A stretch of 49,154 bases of DNA from a virus. The notes under the pieces are model-generated. The model did no database searches. It was given only the letters and a program-made list of their open reading frames with translations, and had not been told where the DNA came from. Location of the stretch: positions 1-49,154 of the IMG/VR virus record IMGVR_UViG_3300017963_000083. The stretch is one strand, 5' to 3'. Shown here piece by piece: positions 32,476 to 38,990 of this stretch (positions are counted from its first letter, which is position 1; every line of letters starts with the position of its first letter). Made by a program: the position numbers and the translations under genes.

Positions 32476-33804
32476 TCATAAGATCACAATCTCTTCCTCG
32501 ATTTCCCTAGGAGCGAACGCCATCACCACGGCATCAGCAGCGTCTGTGCTGCGCCCGATGCGCTTCTTGATGTCGTCCTTGCTCTCCACCACGATCACCT
32601 TGTCCCCAGTGATGCGGTATCTAGGAGTACTCAGCTCTTCGAATAGGCGACGGTCCTCTTCCTCGAAACAAAGCTCACCCTTGCGTAGCATCTCCCTAAG
32701 ATTCCACCACGCTTGGCTGCGCCTGTTCTTAAACCTAAACATCGTGTCTTCTTGCTCGACGGCCCTAGCACCCGCCACAAACGCATGACACTGGTGACCC
32801 AGCGTGTTGAGCGTATCCCACGTACCAGCACCAAGGCCCACCGTATCGATCGCTGCGTCTTCCGGGTCTACTCCCCGTTTCCTGATGTCGCTGGCCACGT
32901 AGCCTGCGGTCTTGTCAGTCGGGATTCCGTGGTAGTACGCCAATGGGAATACCACGTTGCCATCGATCTTGGCGATCACCGTGTCATCGGCGTTTGGTTT
33001 CTCGCTATGCGCCACATCCACCCCGGTCCTCTTCGTGCCTGTCTGTGGCTCGACATTCAGCGCATTATGGCACCACGCCAATGAGATGAGCTGCTCGGGG
33101 TGCTCCATTGCCCGCCAATCGCCTAGCACGAACCTACGGTATGCAAGCTCGTTTGTCTCCTTGAGCCGTTCTAGCGATTTCAAGTAGCTCTGCGGTAGGT
33201 GCGGGTTGTCCTTTATTGTGGCCGGTTGGAAATAGAAACCCTCCGACAGTGTGCCATTGTGGTACGGGTCGTGGAAATCGCGCTTGACCCAGCCATCATC
33301 CGGGTTGGTTGTGTACCAGTTGAGTGGGGGAGGCTGCTTGCCATCTCGTATCACCCAGGTCCCAGCTCTCTCCATTACTTTGGCCAGCGTCTCTGGTGCG
33401 AGTTCGTTCGCCTCCTCACATAGGAAGCCGTTCACCTCGAGCCCAGCCCACCGGTTGTACCCCGGGTCGCTCTGTACGCTCTCTGGGAAGAACAGGATTG
33501 TGCTACCATTTGTGCATTTGGCCACCCAGTCGCTACGGTTCATCTCGCCAACAAAACCCGATGGTCTGAATTTGTTGAACGCAGGCAGCGTGTTGCGCTT
33601 GAGCGTGGGCAGATCCTTGCGCACTACGGCCCACCGAGACCCGGGCCAGATCTTGCACACCAACCAAAGCACCATGAGCGCGGCCACGGTCTTACCACCA
33701 CGGATCGCGCCACCAAACATGAGATGCACGTACTTGAGCGACAACACAGCCTGTATGAACTTTTCCTGTACGGCAGTCGGTACCAGGGCTTTCTTAGAAT
33801 TCAA
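32476..33804 (-). CDS. Terminase large subunit
   Basis: 442 residues. ATPase: Walker A GGAIRGGKT near residue 31, Walker B with catalytic Glu in LEVNGFLCEEANE. Nuclease: first Asp in TGVDVAHSEK, second in AIDTVGLGAGT, third in STDAADAVVM. It translocates DNA into the prohead and cuts concatemers. The start overlaps the small-subunit stop by 11 nt. Confidence 0.94.
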   Translation of the reverse strand: MNSKKALVPTAVQEKFIQAVLSLKYVHLMFGGAIRGGKTVAALMVLWLVCKIWPGSRWAVVRKDLPTLKRNTLPAFNKFRPSGFVGEMNRSDWVAKCTNGSTILFFPESVQSDPGYNRWAGLEVNGFLCEEANELAPETLAKVMERAGTWVIRDGKQPPPLNWYTTNPDDGWVKRDFHDPYHNGTLSEGFYFQPATIKDNPHLPQSYLKSLERLKETNELAYRRFVLGDWRAMEHPEQLISLAWCHNALNVEPQTGTKRTGVDVAHSEKPNADDTVIAKIDGNVVFPLAYYHGIPTDKTAGYVASDIRKRGVDPEDAAIDTVGLGAGTWDTLNTLGHQCHAFVAGARAVEQEDTMFRFKNRRSQAWWNLREMLRKGELCFEEEDRRLFEELSTPRYRITGDKVIVVESKDDIKKRIGRSTDAADAVVMAFAPREIEEEIVIL

Positions 33805-34330
33805 TGCGCTGCCCGCCTACCATAATCGCCTGGATCTGCGTGTTGTTCACGTTGATGGTCTTCTCGAGGCCCAGCAATCGGCACCGCTGCTCTGAGCACT
33901 TTTGCATAATCTGCAGGAACCTAGGGTCGCCTACCTCGCTCCTGGTGATGTCTATCCTACTGGTGGTATCCATGGCTCCTGTATTCTTGTTCACCCGCTT
34001 GTTTTCCTGCTTTGCCCAGCTCGGGTTGCAGCTGCGTTCCCACGCCTCCCACGCCTCGCGCTCTATGAGATCCAATTTGGCGAGTTCTTTGTTCTTTTGT
34101 TCAGTCATGTGGTGGAGCGACTGTTCTTGCCACTTTTTGCGCACCTGCGCCAGATCTCGTCCTATCGACGCCGCACTTATGCTGTAGTTGTCGGGTGGGT
34201 CCCTCTCCGCCAACGTGGCCGAGATCTGCAGATACGTGTAGCCACGCAGATAAAGCTCAGTCTCCAGTTCTATGTCACGTTCTCTCTGAGCTGAAGTGCG
34301 TGGGCTGTTACCGTTGTTCTTCCTCGCCAT
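33794..34330 (-). CDS. Terminase small subunit-like protein
   Basis: 178 residues. An N-terminal HTH (ELYLRGYTYLQISATLAE) is followed by a helical oligomerisation region and a long basic middle. It immediately precedes the large subunit and fits the DNA-recognition subunit in size and design. The family was inferred from the HTH and position rather than from a diagnostic motif. Confidence 0.75.
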   Translation of the reverse strand: MARKNNGNSPRTSAQRERDIELETELYLRGYTYLQISATLAERDPPDNYSISAASIGRDLAQVRKKWQEQSLHHMTEQKNKELAKLDLIEREAWEAWERSCNPSWAKQENKRVNKNTGAMDTTSRIDITRSEVGDPRFLQIMQKCSEQRCRLLGLEKTINVNNTQIQAIMVGGQRIEF

Positions 34331-34685
34331 GTTGCTGCCCCCTGATCTTGACTTCTACTCTCGGCCGCTGGCGATCGTACAACGGTGGCTCGTACTGACC
34401 ACCAGTATACTTGTCGCCTACTCCCTTGGCTCCATAGAACAGCGCATCTTTTATCCCCTTGTGCACGTTCTCGGGATCGGGGTGCGTACCGTGCCTAAAG
34501 TAGCAAACAGTGGTGATGATTAGTGGCTCGTCCCTTGATGCCTCGAGCGGTAGGTTGATCGGTGCGCACTGCTGCACCAGCATCTTGTAGTCGAGGTATT
34601 TCTTCTTGCGCTTTGTGTTGTACTGCCTGCCGTTGTTGGTGCAGTACCCGACTGGATCGCCTTCTATGGTGAAATCGACTTCCAC
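34308..34685 (-). CDS. RusA-like Holliday-junction resolvase
   Basis: 125 residues from GTG 34685. The RusA metal-binding pattern is visible in HPDPENVHKGIKDAL followed by GVGDKYTGG (conserved Asp residues and the DxxN-x3-K spacing). It resolves branched DNA during replication and packaging. It is the first gene of the late block; a promoter places the start point almost exactly on its GTG, so the message may be leaderless. Confidence 0.88.
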   Translation of the reverse strand: MEVDFTIEGDPVGYCTNNGRQYNTKRKKKYLDYKMLVQQCAPINLPLEASRDEPLIITTVCYFRHGTHPDPENVHKGIKDALFYGAKGVGDKYTGGQYEPPLYDRQRPRVEVKIRGQQHGEEEQR

Positions 34686-34691
34686 GTTCCC

Positions 34692-34721
34692 ATTCTAACA
34701 TATGAGCGGCCCAGCTGTCCA
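34692..34721 (-). promoter_or_regulatory. Candidate late promoter before rusA-terminase
   Basis: On the minus strand TGGACA (34716-34721), an 18-bp spacer and TAGAAT (34692-34697). A start site 6-7 nt after the -10 would fall at the GTG of the rusA-like gene, and no strong ribosome-binding site is present, so a leaderless transcript is suggested. This is the only good promoter seen for the whole late block apart from the one at 28535. Confidence 0.5.
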
Positions 34722-34923
34722 GTATGGGATTGACGATCGGCCCTGCGCCTTATCCTCCCGCACGCGGGAGTTATCCTCCCTGTGACCCGCGCCTCTCCAT
34801 CCCCACATCCCTCCCTACTCGTATTACCGGTTTCTCCGAGGCCAGCTCGTTGCGCTGCGCCATCCTCACCACAGCGCCAGATAGCTGGCTTATGTACTCC
34901 TCCCTACTCCTCCTCCTACTATA

Positions 34924-35287
34924 GTTGCGTTGCAAACTTTGCCCAACGTTGCATCCGTTGCACCCCCTTAGGGGGGTGCAACTATGCAACGTCGGGTGCA
35001 AAGGCCCTATTGACTCCGGTAAACCTCATGTCAAGAGCGTTGCATATATCTCTCACCCGCGTCCCTAGCGCATGAGCGATAGTTGCAGCGTTGCGCAACT
35101 ATGGTGCAAGAGAATGCAACGCCTCCCGTGCGTTGCAGAGATACGTTGCGTCTGTATGCAACGTGCAACGCTCCGCTCGTCCGTCTCCCACGCGTATCTC
35201 AGATAGTTGCAGTCTAGAGGTTTAATCGTGCATCGTCCTGCAACGCGTTGCATGCAACGTTGCAGAGCGCATATGTATGCTTGCAAC
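34924..35287. repeat. Iteron-like GTTGCA/TGCAAC array, candidate origin or partition site
   Basis: About 20 copies of GTTGC or its complement GCAAC lie within 364 bp, mostly as CGTTGCA. Several form perfect palindromes: GTTGCACCCCC-TTAG-GGGGGTGCAAC arms at 34956-34981, ATAGTTGC/GCAACTAT near 35080-35101, and the overlapping TGCAACGCGTTGCA, CGTTGCATGCAACG and TGCAACGTTGCA at 35239-35264. No gene is present. Dense iterons between divergent late and early transcription units are typical of replication origins or operators. Confidence 0.65.
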
Positions 35288-35289
35288 GA

Positions 35290-35620
35290 CAACCTATGTA
35301 GCTTGTCGCATACGCTATATCAGGACAAGGCATTAGGATGGGCCCCTCGAGCCACTGCTGTTTGGCGTTGCCCAGAATCTCGGAGACCCGCGCCCCAGGC
35401 GGCTCTCCGCGTGTATGTTTCGATCGGAAATCCGCGTCCCGCGCGGGTCCGAGATATTGCTCGTTGCACTATGATTCTGGTGCTGGGCCATGTCCTGGAC
35501 CCATCTAGAGGTCAATTGGCCCATTGTCCTCCACACCCATATATCTCGGATGCCCGTCCCAGACGGCTCTCCGGGGTCTAACGCAACGTGTCAAGGTAAA
35601 CCTACTGACACCTACATTGG
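35290..35620. other. Gene-free segment with dispersed hairpin elements
   Basis: No supported gene. It contains degenerate copies of an element reading ATCTCGGA, a CCGCGTCC- or CCCGTCC-type stem, then TCTCCG: plus strand at 35377-35409 and 35543-35576, minus strand at 35425-35456. The part from 35590 to 35613 holds GTGTCAAGGT and CTGACAC as an imperfect inverted repeat directly upstream of the early promoter, a possible operator. Confidence 0.45.
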
Positions 35621-35623
35621 TAC

Positions 35624-35653
35624 TTGACAAACTACATGTTGACATGATAAAAT
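35624..35653 (+). promoter_or_regulatory. Early promoter of the ribozyme operon
   Basis: TTGACA (35624-35629), an 18-bp spacer and TAAAAT (35648-35653). The spacer contains a second TTGACATG. The same layout, TACTTGACA-(A/G)ACTA then TGACATG, is found before 44772, so the two promoters share more than the sigma-70 boxes. It drives the early operon through the ribozyme leader. Confidence 0.8.
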
Positions 35654-35878
35654 TTAATTAGAAGCCGGGAATGCGGCTTCGCTAAAGCGGACGGATTCCG
35701 TTGGGAGAGATGGTGGGATAGGTGGCAGCCAAAGCTGCTACGCGGCCGAGAGGTCGCCGGTTCGGAGCTTACCCCACTGAAAATAAGGCACACCTGTCGA
35801 TTTCGCCCCACGCCGGGCGCGATTACAAAGCGATAGCGAGGTGAGAGGCTCCCACGTCGGAGCGCACCGCATACGATC
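35654..35878 (+). ncRNA. Long structured leader RNA of the early operon
   Basis: No gene in about 225 nt. Predicted helices: GAAGCC/GGCTTC soon after the promoter; a junction closed by GTGGGATA (35713-35720) and TACCCCAC (35770-35777) that holds GTGGCAGC/GCTGCTAC; then GGTG-GCTCC with GGAGC-CACC around 35840-35867. It is followed directly by the type III hammerhead, which would release it as a separate RNA. Function unknown. Confidence 0.5.
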
Positions 35879-35932
35879 GGATGTCGAGCGCTGCTGTAGC
35901 GCTCCTGATGAGGCCATAAGGCCGAAACATCC
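35879..35932 (+). ncRNA. Hammerhead ribozyme, type III (HHR1)
   Basis: Complete core: stem III GGATG (35879-35883) with CATCC (35928-35932), U16.1 paired with A15.1, cleavage after C35885 (GTC), stem I GAGCGCT/AGCGCTC with a 5-nt loop, CTGATGA (35905-35911), stem II GGCC-ATAA-GGCC, GAAA (35924-35927). Stem III is open, which defines type III. Cleavage would free the leader and leave the first gene with a short 5' hairpin before its ribosome-binding site. Confidence 0.93.
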
Positions 35933-35950
35933 AACATAGAGGAGATAGCC

Positions 35951-36193
35951 ATGAAGAGCCATTACACGATCGTAAGCGATGGGCCGTACAGCGGAATCCG
36001 GTACTGCGATTGCGATGGGCGGCATATCGACAACGATCCGCGATTCGCGATCGATGGCGAGCTGGCGAGCTGCTTCACCTCGCTGCGCAAGGCCAAGGCG
36101 CGGCTGATCGAGGACCACATGAGCATCATCCACATGTACAAGGACGCGATCGCCGAGGTCCGCAGCCTGCGCAAGGACGACATCGATTTCTGA
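35951..36193 (+). CDS. Small 'HYTI-CDC' family protein, copy 1
   Basis: 80 residues, with MKSHYTIVSDGPYSGIRYCDC at the start (shown in parts) and a helical C-terminus ending KDDIDF. Paralogous to 37534-37782 (HYTIRDDGPYSSI, CNCDG, ...VADIE) and more distantly to 39169-39387. GAGGAGATAG precedes ATG 35951. A beta strand plus a long helix is predicted. First gene of the ribozyme operon. Function unknown. Confidence 0.8.
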   Translation: MKSHYTIVSDGPYSGIRYCDCDGRHIDNDPRFAIDGELASCFTSLRKAKARLIEDHMSIIHMYKDAIAEVRSLRKDDIDF

Positions 36194-36194
36194 T

Positions 36195-36255
36195 CCTACC
36201 TGATGAGAGCTGGGTAGCTCCCAGCCGAAATCGGCCCCCATGGGCCGATCGTAGG
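36195..36255 (+). ncRNA. Hammerhead ribozyme, type I (HHR2)
   Basis: Stem I CCTAC (36195-36199) with GTAGG (36251-36255), CTGATGA (36200-36206), stem II GCTGGG/CCCAGC with a bulged A, GAAA (36227-36230), stem III TCGGCCC/GGGCCGA, cleavage after C36250. Loop II is TAGCT, exactly complementary to AGCTA (36257-36261) just after stem I. In the other type I copies this contact is TGGT with ACCA, so HHR2 carries a compensatory change. It begins 2 nt after a stop codon. Confidence 0.94.
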
Positions 36256-36284
36256 AAGCTAACACACAACATAAGGAGATAGCC

Positions 36285-36503
36285 ATGACGAGCATCAACA
36301 CCAAGGATAAGGTATACGTAGTGCGCCAGCTGCTGGCGGAGTTCGAGACCATGAGAGAATTCGCCGAGATGGAAGCGGCTGACGGCGACGAGGCTCTGCT
36401 CGATGACATGGTCGAATCGCTGAGCCGCGCAATGGCCGCCTACCAGGGCGACCCAGCCGATCGCATCGTGCATGAGCTGCTGGCCATGCGCGATGAAGGA
36501 TGA
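36285..36503 (+). CDS. Small acidic helical protein
   Basis: 72 residues, almost all helix and acidic (EFETMREFAEMEAADGDEALLDD). AAGGAGATAG precedes ATG 36285. Lies between two hammerheads, so it would be on a monocistronic RNA after cleavage. No family recognised. Confidence 0.75.
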   Translation: MTSINTKDKVYVVRQLLAEFETMREFAEMEAADGDEALLDDMVESLSRAMAAYQGDPADRIVHELLAMRDEG

Positions 36504-36511
36504 GATCCTAA

Positions 36512-36571
36512 CCTGCCTGATGAGCAGCTCGGTGGTCCCGAGCCGAAACCCCGCCGATGCGGGGTCGCAGG
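36512..36571 (+). ncRNA. Hammerhead ribozyme, type I (HHR3)
   Basis: Stem I CCTGC/GCAGG, CTGATGA (36517-36523), stem II GCTCGG/CCGAGC with loop TGGTC, GAAA (36545-36548), stem III CCCCGC/GCGGGG with loop CGAT, cleavage after C36566. Loop II TGGT can pair with ACCA at 36574-36577. Stem I differs from HHR2 at a compensated pair (A-T to G-C). Confidence 0.94.
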
Positions 36572-36595
36572 AAACCAACAACATAGGAGATAGCC

Positions 36596-36898
36596 ATGGA
36601 CATCGAGACCAAGTACAACGTGGCGCTGTGGGCGATCCAGGAAATCCTCACCATCGAGGAGCAGCGGGCCGTCACCGATCGCGATCACGAGGAGCTGGAC
36701 GAACTCGGCGAGATGTGCGGCGATTGGGAGGATGACATGACGACGGCGCTTGAGGCCGACGATGTCTGCGCTGCCAACGAGCTGTACGATGAGATTCTGA
36801 CCTACTTGAGCCAGAACGGCAACGAGGGTGATTACCTCGGCAAGTCGCACAGCTGGATCGCCGAGTGGCTACTGAGCTGCTACGATCTGGATGAGTAG
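36596..36898 (+). CDS. Acidic helical protein of unknown function
   Basis: 100 residues, helical and acidic (LTIEEQRAVTDRDHEELDEL, DDMTTALEADDVCAANELYD). The C-terminus has WIAEWLLSCYDLDE. AGGAGATAG precedes the ATG at 36596. Between HHR3 and HHR4. Its charge suggests a protein-binding inhibitor or DNA mimic, but there is no direct evidence. Confidence 0.75.
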   Translation: MDIETKYNVALWAIQEILTIEEQRAVTDRDHEELDELGEMCGDWEDDMTTALEADDVCAANELYDEILTYLSQNGNEGDYLGKSHSWIAEWLLSCYDLDE

Positions 36899-36900
36899 AG

Positions 36901-36957
36901 CCTACCTGATGAGCCCGGATGGTGACCGGGCGAAACGGGCCGAGCGCCCGTCGTGGG
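36901..36957 (+). ncRNA. Hammerhead ribozyme, type I (HHR4)
   Basis: Stem I CCTAC with GTGGG (one T-G wobble), CTGATGA (36906-36912), stem II GCCCGG/CCGGGC with loop ATGGTGA, GAAA (36932-36935), stem III CGGGC/GCCCG, cleavage after C36952. Loop II TGGT pairs with ACCA at 36960-36963. Starts 2 nt after the upstream stop. Confidence 0.93.
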
Positions 36958-36981
36958 AAACCAACAACAAAGGAGATAGAT

Positions 36982-37524
36982 ATGAAAGCCAAGACACGGA
37001 AGGGCAAGGTAGTCGAGGTCGCCGTAAAGCCGAAGTACGGCAACGGCAAGTGGTACCACCCCGTCAAGCACTATGGTATGCGCGTGATCAGCGATGTCGA
37101 GCACTGGTGGGATACCTTCTCCCGGAACGGCGAGACCTTCGGCATGGCGACCATCAAGGGTGAGCGGGTGTTGGTACAGTGGACCACCACCAACTGGCAT
37201 GTCTGCCGCAATGTGGACCCCCGCGAGTCCGGTCTGCTCGAGCGCATCGAGAAGAGCAAGCCAGAACCCAAGTCGCCTATCCTGAAGAAGGTAGCCCGAC
37301 TCAACTGGTACATCCTGGACAAGGTCGACCTCTTCGACCCAGACACGGGCCGCATCGGCGAGTACACCTTGGGGTGCACCCGCAAGTACGGCAAGGCGTT
37401 TGTCCGTATGCAGCACAGCGAACGCGTGTACAGCGTGCAGCGGTTCGGCGAGCAGATCGTGCTGAAGTCGGTGGCCGATGGTGAGGAGCCCAAGACCTAC
37501 CACGTCTACAGCGACAACTTCTAG
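36982..37524 (+). CDS. Basic protein of unknown function
   Basis: 180 residues from ATG 36982 (AGGAGATAG upstream; the frame is open earlier, into HHR4). A mixed alpha/beta protein with the pattern KWYHPVKHYGMRVISDVEHWW, then VLVQWTTTNWHVCRNVDP and YVLGCTRKYG-like strands. Basic, with several Trp. No family recognised. Confidence 0.75.
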   Translation: MKAKTRKGKVVEVAVKPKYGNGKWYHPVKHYGMRVISDVEHWWDTFSRNGETFGMATIKGERVLVQWTTTNWHVCRNVDPRESGLLERIEKSKPEPKSPILKKVARLNWYILDKVDLFDPDTGRIGEYTLGCTRKYGKAFVRMQHSERVYSVQRFGEQIVLKSVADGEEPKTYHVYSDNF

Positions 37525-37533
37525 GAGGAAGCC

Positions 37534-37782
37534 ATGAAAGCGCACTACACAATCAGAGATGATGGACCCTACAGCAGCATCGAACGTTGCAACTGCGACG
37601 GGGAGCCGGCCTACAGCGTTCAAGATGATCCCCGCTTCGAGATGGACGGCGAGCTGGCCCAGTGCTACAGCACGCTGGCCAAAGCAAAAGCCCGACTCAT
37701 CGCCGACCACAAGAACACGATCGGTGTGTACCGCGACGCAATCGCACACGTTCGCACCTTGAAGGTCGCCGACATCGAATAG
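37534..37782 (+). CDS. Small 'HYTI-CDC' family protein, copy 2
   Basis: 82 residues, closely similar to 35951-36193: HYTIRDDGPYSSIERCNCDG, then DDPRFEMDGELAQCYSTLAKA (shared PRF-x-x-DGELA-x-C) and an end VADIE. It follows the previous gene by only 9 nt with AGGAGG, without a ribozyme between. The pair shows duplication within the operon. Confidence 0.8.
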   Translation: MKAHYTIRDDGPYSSIERCNCDGEPAYSVQDDPRFEMDGELAQCYSTLAKAKARLIADHKNTIGVYRDAIAHVRTLKVADIE

Positions 37783-37841
37783 CCTACCTGATGAGAGCCG
37801 ATTGGTGATCGGCCGAAACGGGCCTTCGGGCCCGTAGTAGG
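37783..37841 (+). ncRNA. Hammerhead ribozyme, type I (HHR5)
   Basis: Stem I CCTAC/GTAGG, CTGATGA (37788-37794), stem II GCCGAT/ATCGGC with a bulged A and loop TGGTG, GAAA (37815-37818), stem III CGGGCC-TTCG-GGCCCG with a stable UUCG-type loop, cleavage after A37836 (UA, an allowed site). Loop II pairs with ACCA at 37844-37847. It starts directly after the stop codon. Confidence 0.94.
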
Positions 37842-37865
37842 AAACCAACAACAAGGAGGATAGAT

Positions 37866-38129
37866 ATGAACAAGTCAACCTACGTGCTGCGCCCGTCCAA
37901 CGACTGGTTCTCGGTGAAGGTCGACACCGGTTGGCCCGAGACCTGGGAGCGCAGCCACTGTGGCGAGTGCGACGCCCCCTGGTGGACGCTCGAGCTGCGT
38001 GATGACTGCTGGGTGCTGTGGAATCTGCCGAGCAGAGCGGCGTACGACCACGGCACCAAGTCCTACTTCGACTCGGCTGTCGAAGCCGTCAACTGGGTGT
38101 ACATGCATGGCGAGATGTGCAAACACTAA
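37866..38129 (+). CDS. Trp/Cys-containing small protein
   Basis: 87 residues with CGECDAPWW and later ELRDDCWVLWNLPS, a strand-rich domain, ending in EMCKH. The CxxC-like pair could bind zinc. AAGGAGGATAG precedes ATG 37866. No family recognised. Confidence 0.73.
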   Translation: MNKSTYVLRPSNDWFSVKVDTGWPETWERSHCGECDAPWWTLELRDDCWVLWNLPSRAAYDHGTKSYFDSAVEAVNWVYMHGEMCKH

Positions 38130-38143
38130 AAAGGAGGAGAGCT

Positions 38144-38377
38144 ATGAAGACCGAAATGGAAGAAATGGAAGAGATACTCGAGATGCTGGAAAGAGTGGAG
38201 AGCAAGATCGACAAAGAGGCGAGTAAGCTGGAATCCCGCTATGATAGTCTGCCATCCGACAGCAAGGTTAGGGACCTAGCCATCAACGCATCTTATGGAT
38301 TGCGTGCTGCCAGTAAGGCCCTGACGGCTACGCGCTATGGTGTGCAGAGCTACGTTGATCTGTACGAGGAAGGATAA
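38144..38377 (+). CDS. Small coiled-coil protein
   Basis: 77 residues from ATG 38144 (AAGGAGGAGAG upstream). The first 40 residues are a strongly charged coiled coil (MEEMEEILEMLERVESKIDK), the rest a helical hairpin. It follows the preceding gene by 14 nt without a ribozyme. Function unknown. Confidence 0.7.
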   Translation: MKTEMEEMEEILEMLERVESKIDKEASKLESRYDSLPSDSKVRDLAINASYGLRAASKALTATRYGVQSYVDLYEEG

Positions 38378-38379
38378 AA

Positions 38380-38438
38380 CCTGCCTGACGAGCGCCCGTT
38401 GGTGACGGGCCGAAACGGGTCGCAAGGCCCGTCGCAGG
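38380..38438 (+). ncRNA. Hammerhead ribozyme, type I (HHR6)
   Basis: Stem I CCTGC/GCAGG, core CTGACGA (38385-38391; position 7 is free to vary), stem II GCCCGT/ACGGGC with a bulged C and loop TGGTG, GAAA (38412-38415), stem III CGGGTC-GCAA-GGCCCG with a GNRA loop and one T-G, cleavage after C38433. ACCA at 38441-38444 can pair with loop II. Confidence 0.93.
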
Positions 38439-38463
38439 AAACCACGAACAAAGGAGGAGAAGC

Positions 38464-38649
38464 ATGAAACGACTAACCAAAGGACGTATCAGAGGATACG
38501 AGAGCAGGGCCGACCGGAAACGGGCGATCGCCATGCTCCGGAGGCAAGGGTACAACTACTTCGTCTGTTACCGAGACACGCAGTCAGAATTCGCGTTGCA
38601 GTACGCCAAGGCCGATTGGGTGAAACCAGGACAAGCCTACATCAAGTAA
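38464..38649 (+). CDS. Small basic protein
   Basis: 61 residues, very basic (LTKGRIRGYESRADRKRAIA), with a C-terminal strand region (NYFVCYRDTQSEFAL). AAGGAGGAGAAG precedes the ATG. Nucleic-acid binding is plausible from the charge. No family recognised. Confidence 0.7.
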   Translation: MKRLTKGRIRGYESRADRKRAIAMLRRQGYNYFVCYRDTQSEFALQYAKADWVKPGQAYIK

Positions 38650-38660
38650 GGAGGAGAGTC

Positions 38661-38906
38661 ATGATCTACCAAGAGTGGAGAACCAAGAATGACCGCAACG
38701 GCAACCCCAGGCGCATCACGGTGGTGTGGCACCCCGATGGTGAGCTGTCCAATGTAATCGAACATGGGTATGGTGGCTGTCCCTACCGCGAAGAGAAGAG
38801 CCAGAAGGGCAACGCCGATCTGGGCTTCGTGTTTGTGCCACCGGCCGAGTACAGAGACATGGTGAAGACCGCCACCGATAGCGGCTTCATGAGCTACGAT
38901 CGCTGA
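38661..38906 (+). CDS. Small beta-rich protein
   Basis: 81 residues from ATG 38661 (AAGGAGGAGAG upstream). Strand-rich: RRITVVWHPDGELSNVIEHG and LGFVFVPPAEY. It follows the previous stop by 11 nt. No family recognised. Confidence 0.7.
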   Translation: MIYQEWRTKNDRNGNPRRITVVWHPDGELSNVIEHGYGGCPYREEKSQKGNADLGFVFVPPAEYRDMVKTATDSGFMSYDR

Positions 38907-38990
38907 CGTTGTGATCTGGTCACCACTGGCAAGCGCTGGTGGTGGCCAGGGTAGAGCGCCAGAGACGACAACAACCATGAAGGAGGAAGC
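38907..38990 (+). ncRNA. Structured intergenic RNA in a hammerhead position (not a hammerhead)
   Basis: Right after a stop codon, GTTGT (38908-38912) pairs with ACAAC (38968-38972), CTGG (38916) with CCAG (38946) and CACCA (38921) with TGGTG (38937). AAGGAGGAAGC and ATG follow. It takes the slot where other gaps of this size have a hammerhead, but has neither CTGANGA nor GAAA. Possibly a different ribozyme or a stability element. Confidence 0.45.

Noticed and set aside
35543-35580. Twister ribozyme for the ATCTCGGA elements
   Set aside because: The CCCGTCCCAGACGG stem resembles part of twister, but the conserved GGATAAAAG-like strand and the pseudoknot partners are missing.
35207-35581. Open frame of 124 codons in the iteron/hairpin region
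   Set aside because: No ribosome-binding site, repeats and palindromes inside it, and no domain-like composition.
36880-37878. Minus-strand open frame of 332 codons in the early operon
   Set aside because: It is antisense to three genes with strong ribosome-binding sites and to two hammerheads; its composition mirrors the codon use of the opposite strand. The frames at 36126-36584 and 38637-39107 were rejected for the same reason.
38907-38972. Hairpin ribozyme for the spacer before 38991
   Set aside because: GCCAGAGACGACAAC and CGTTGTG resemble loop B strands, but the loop A substrate and the order of helices could not be matched.
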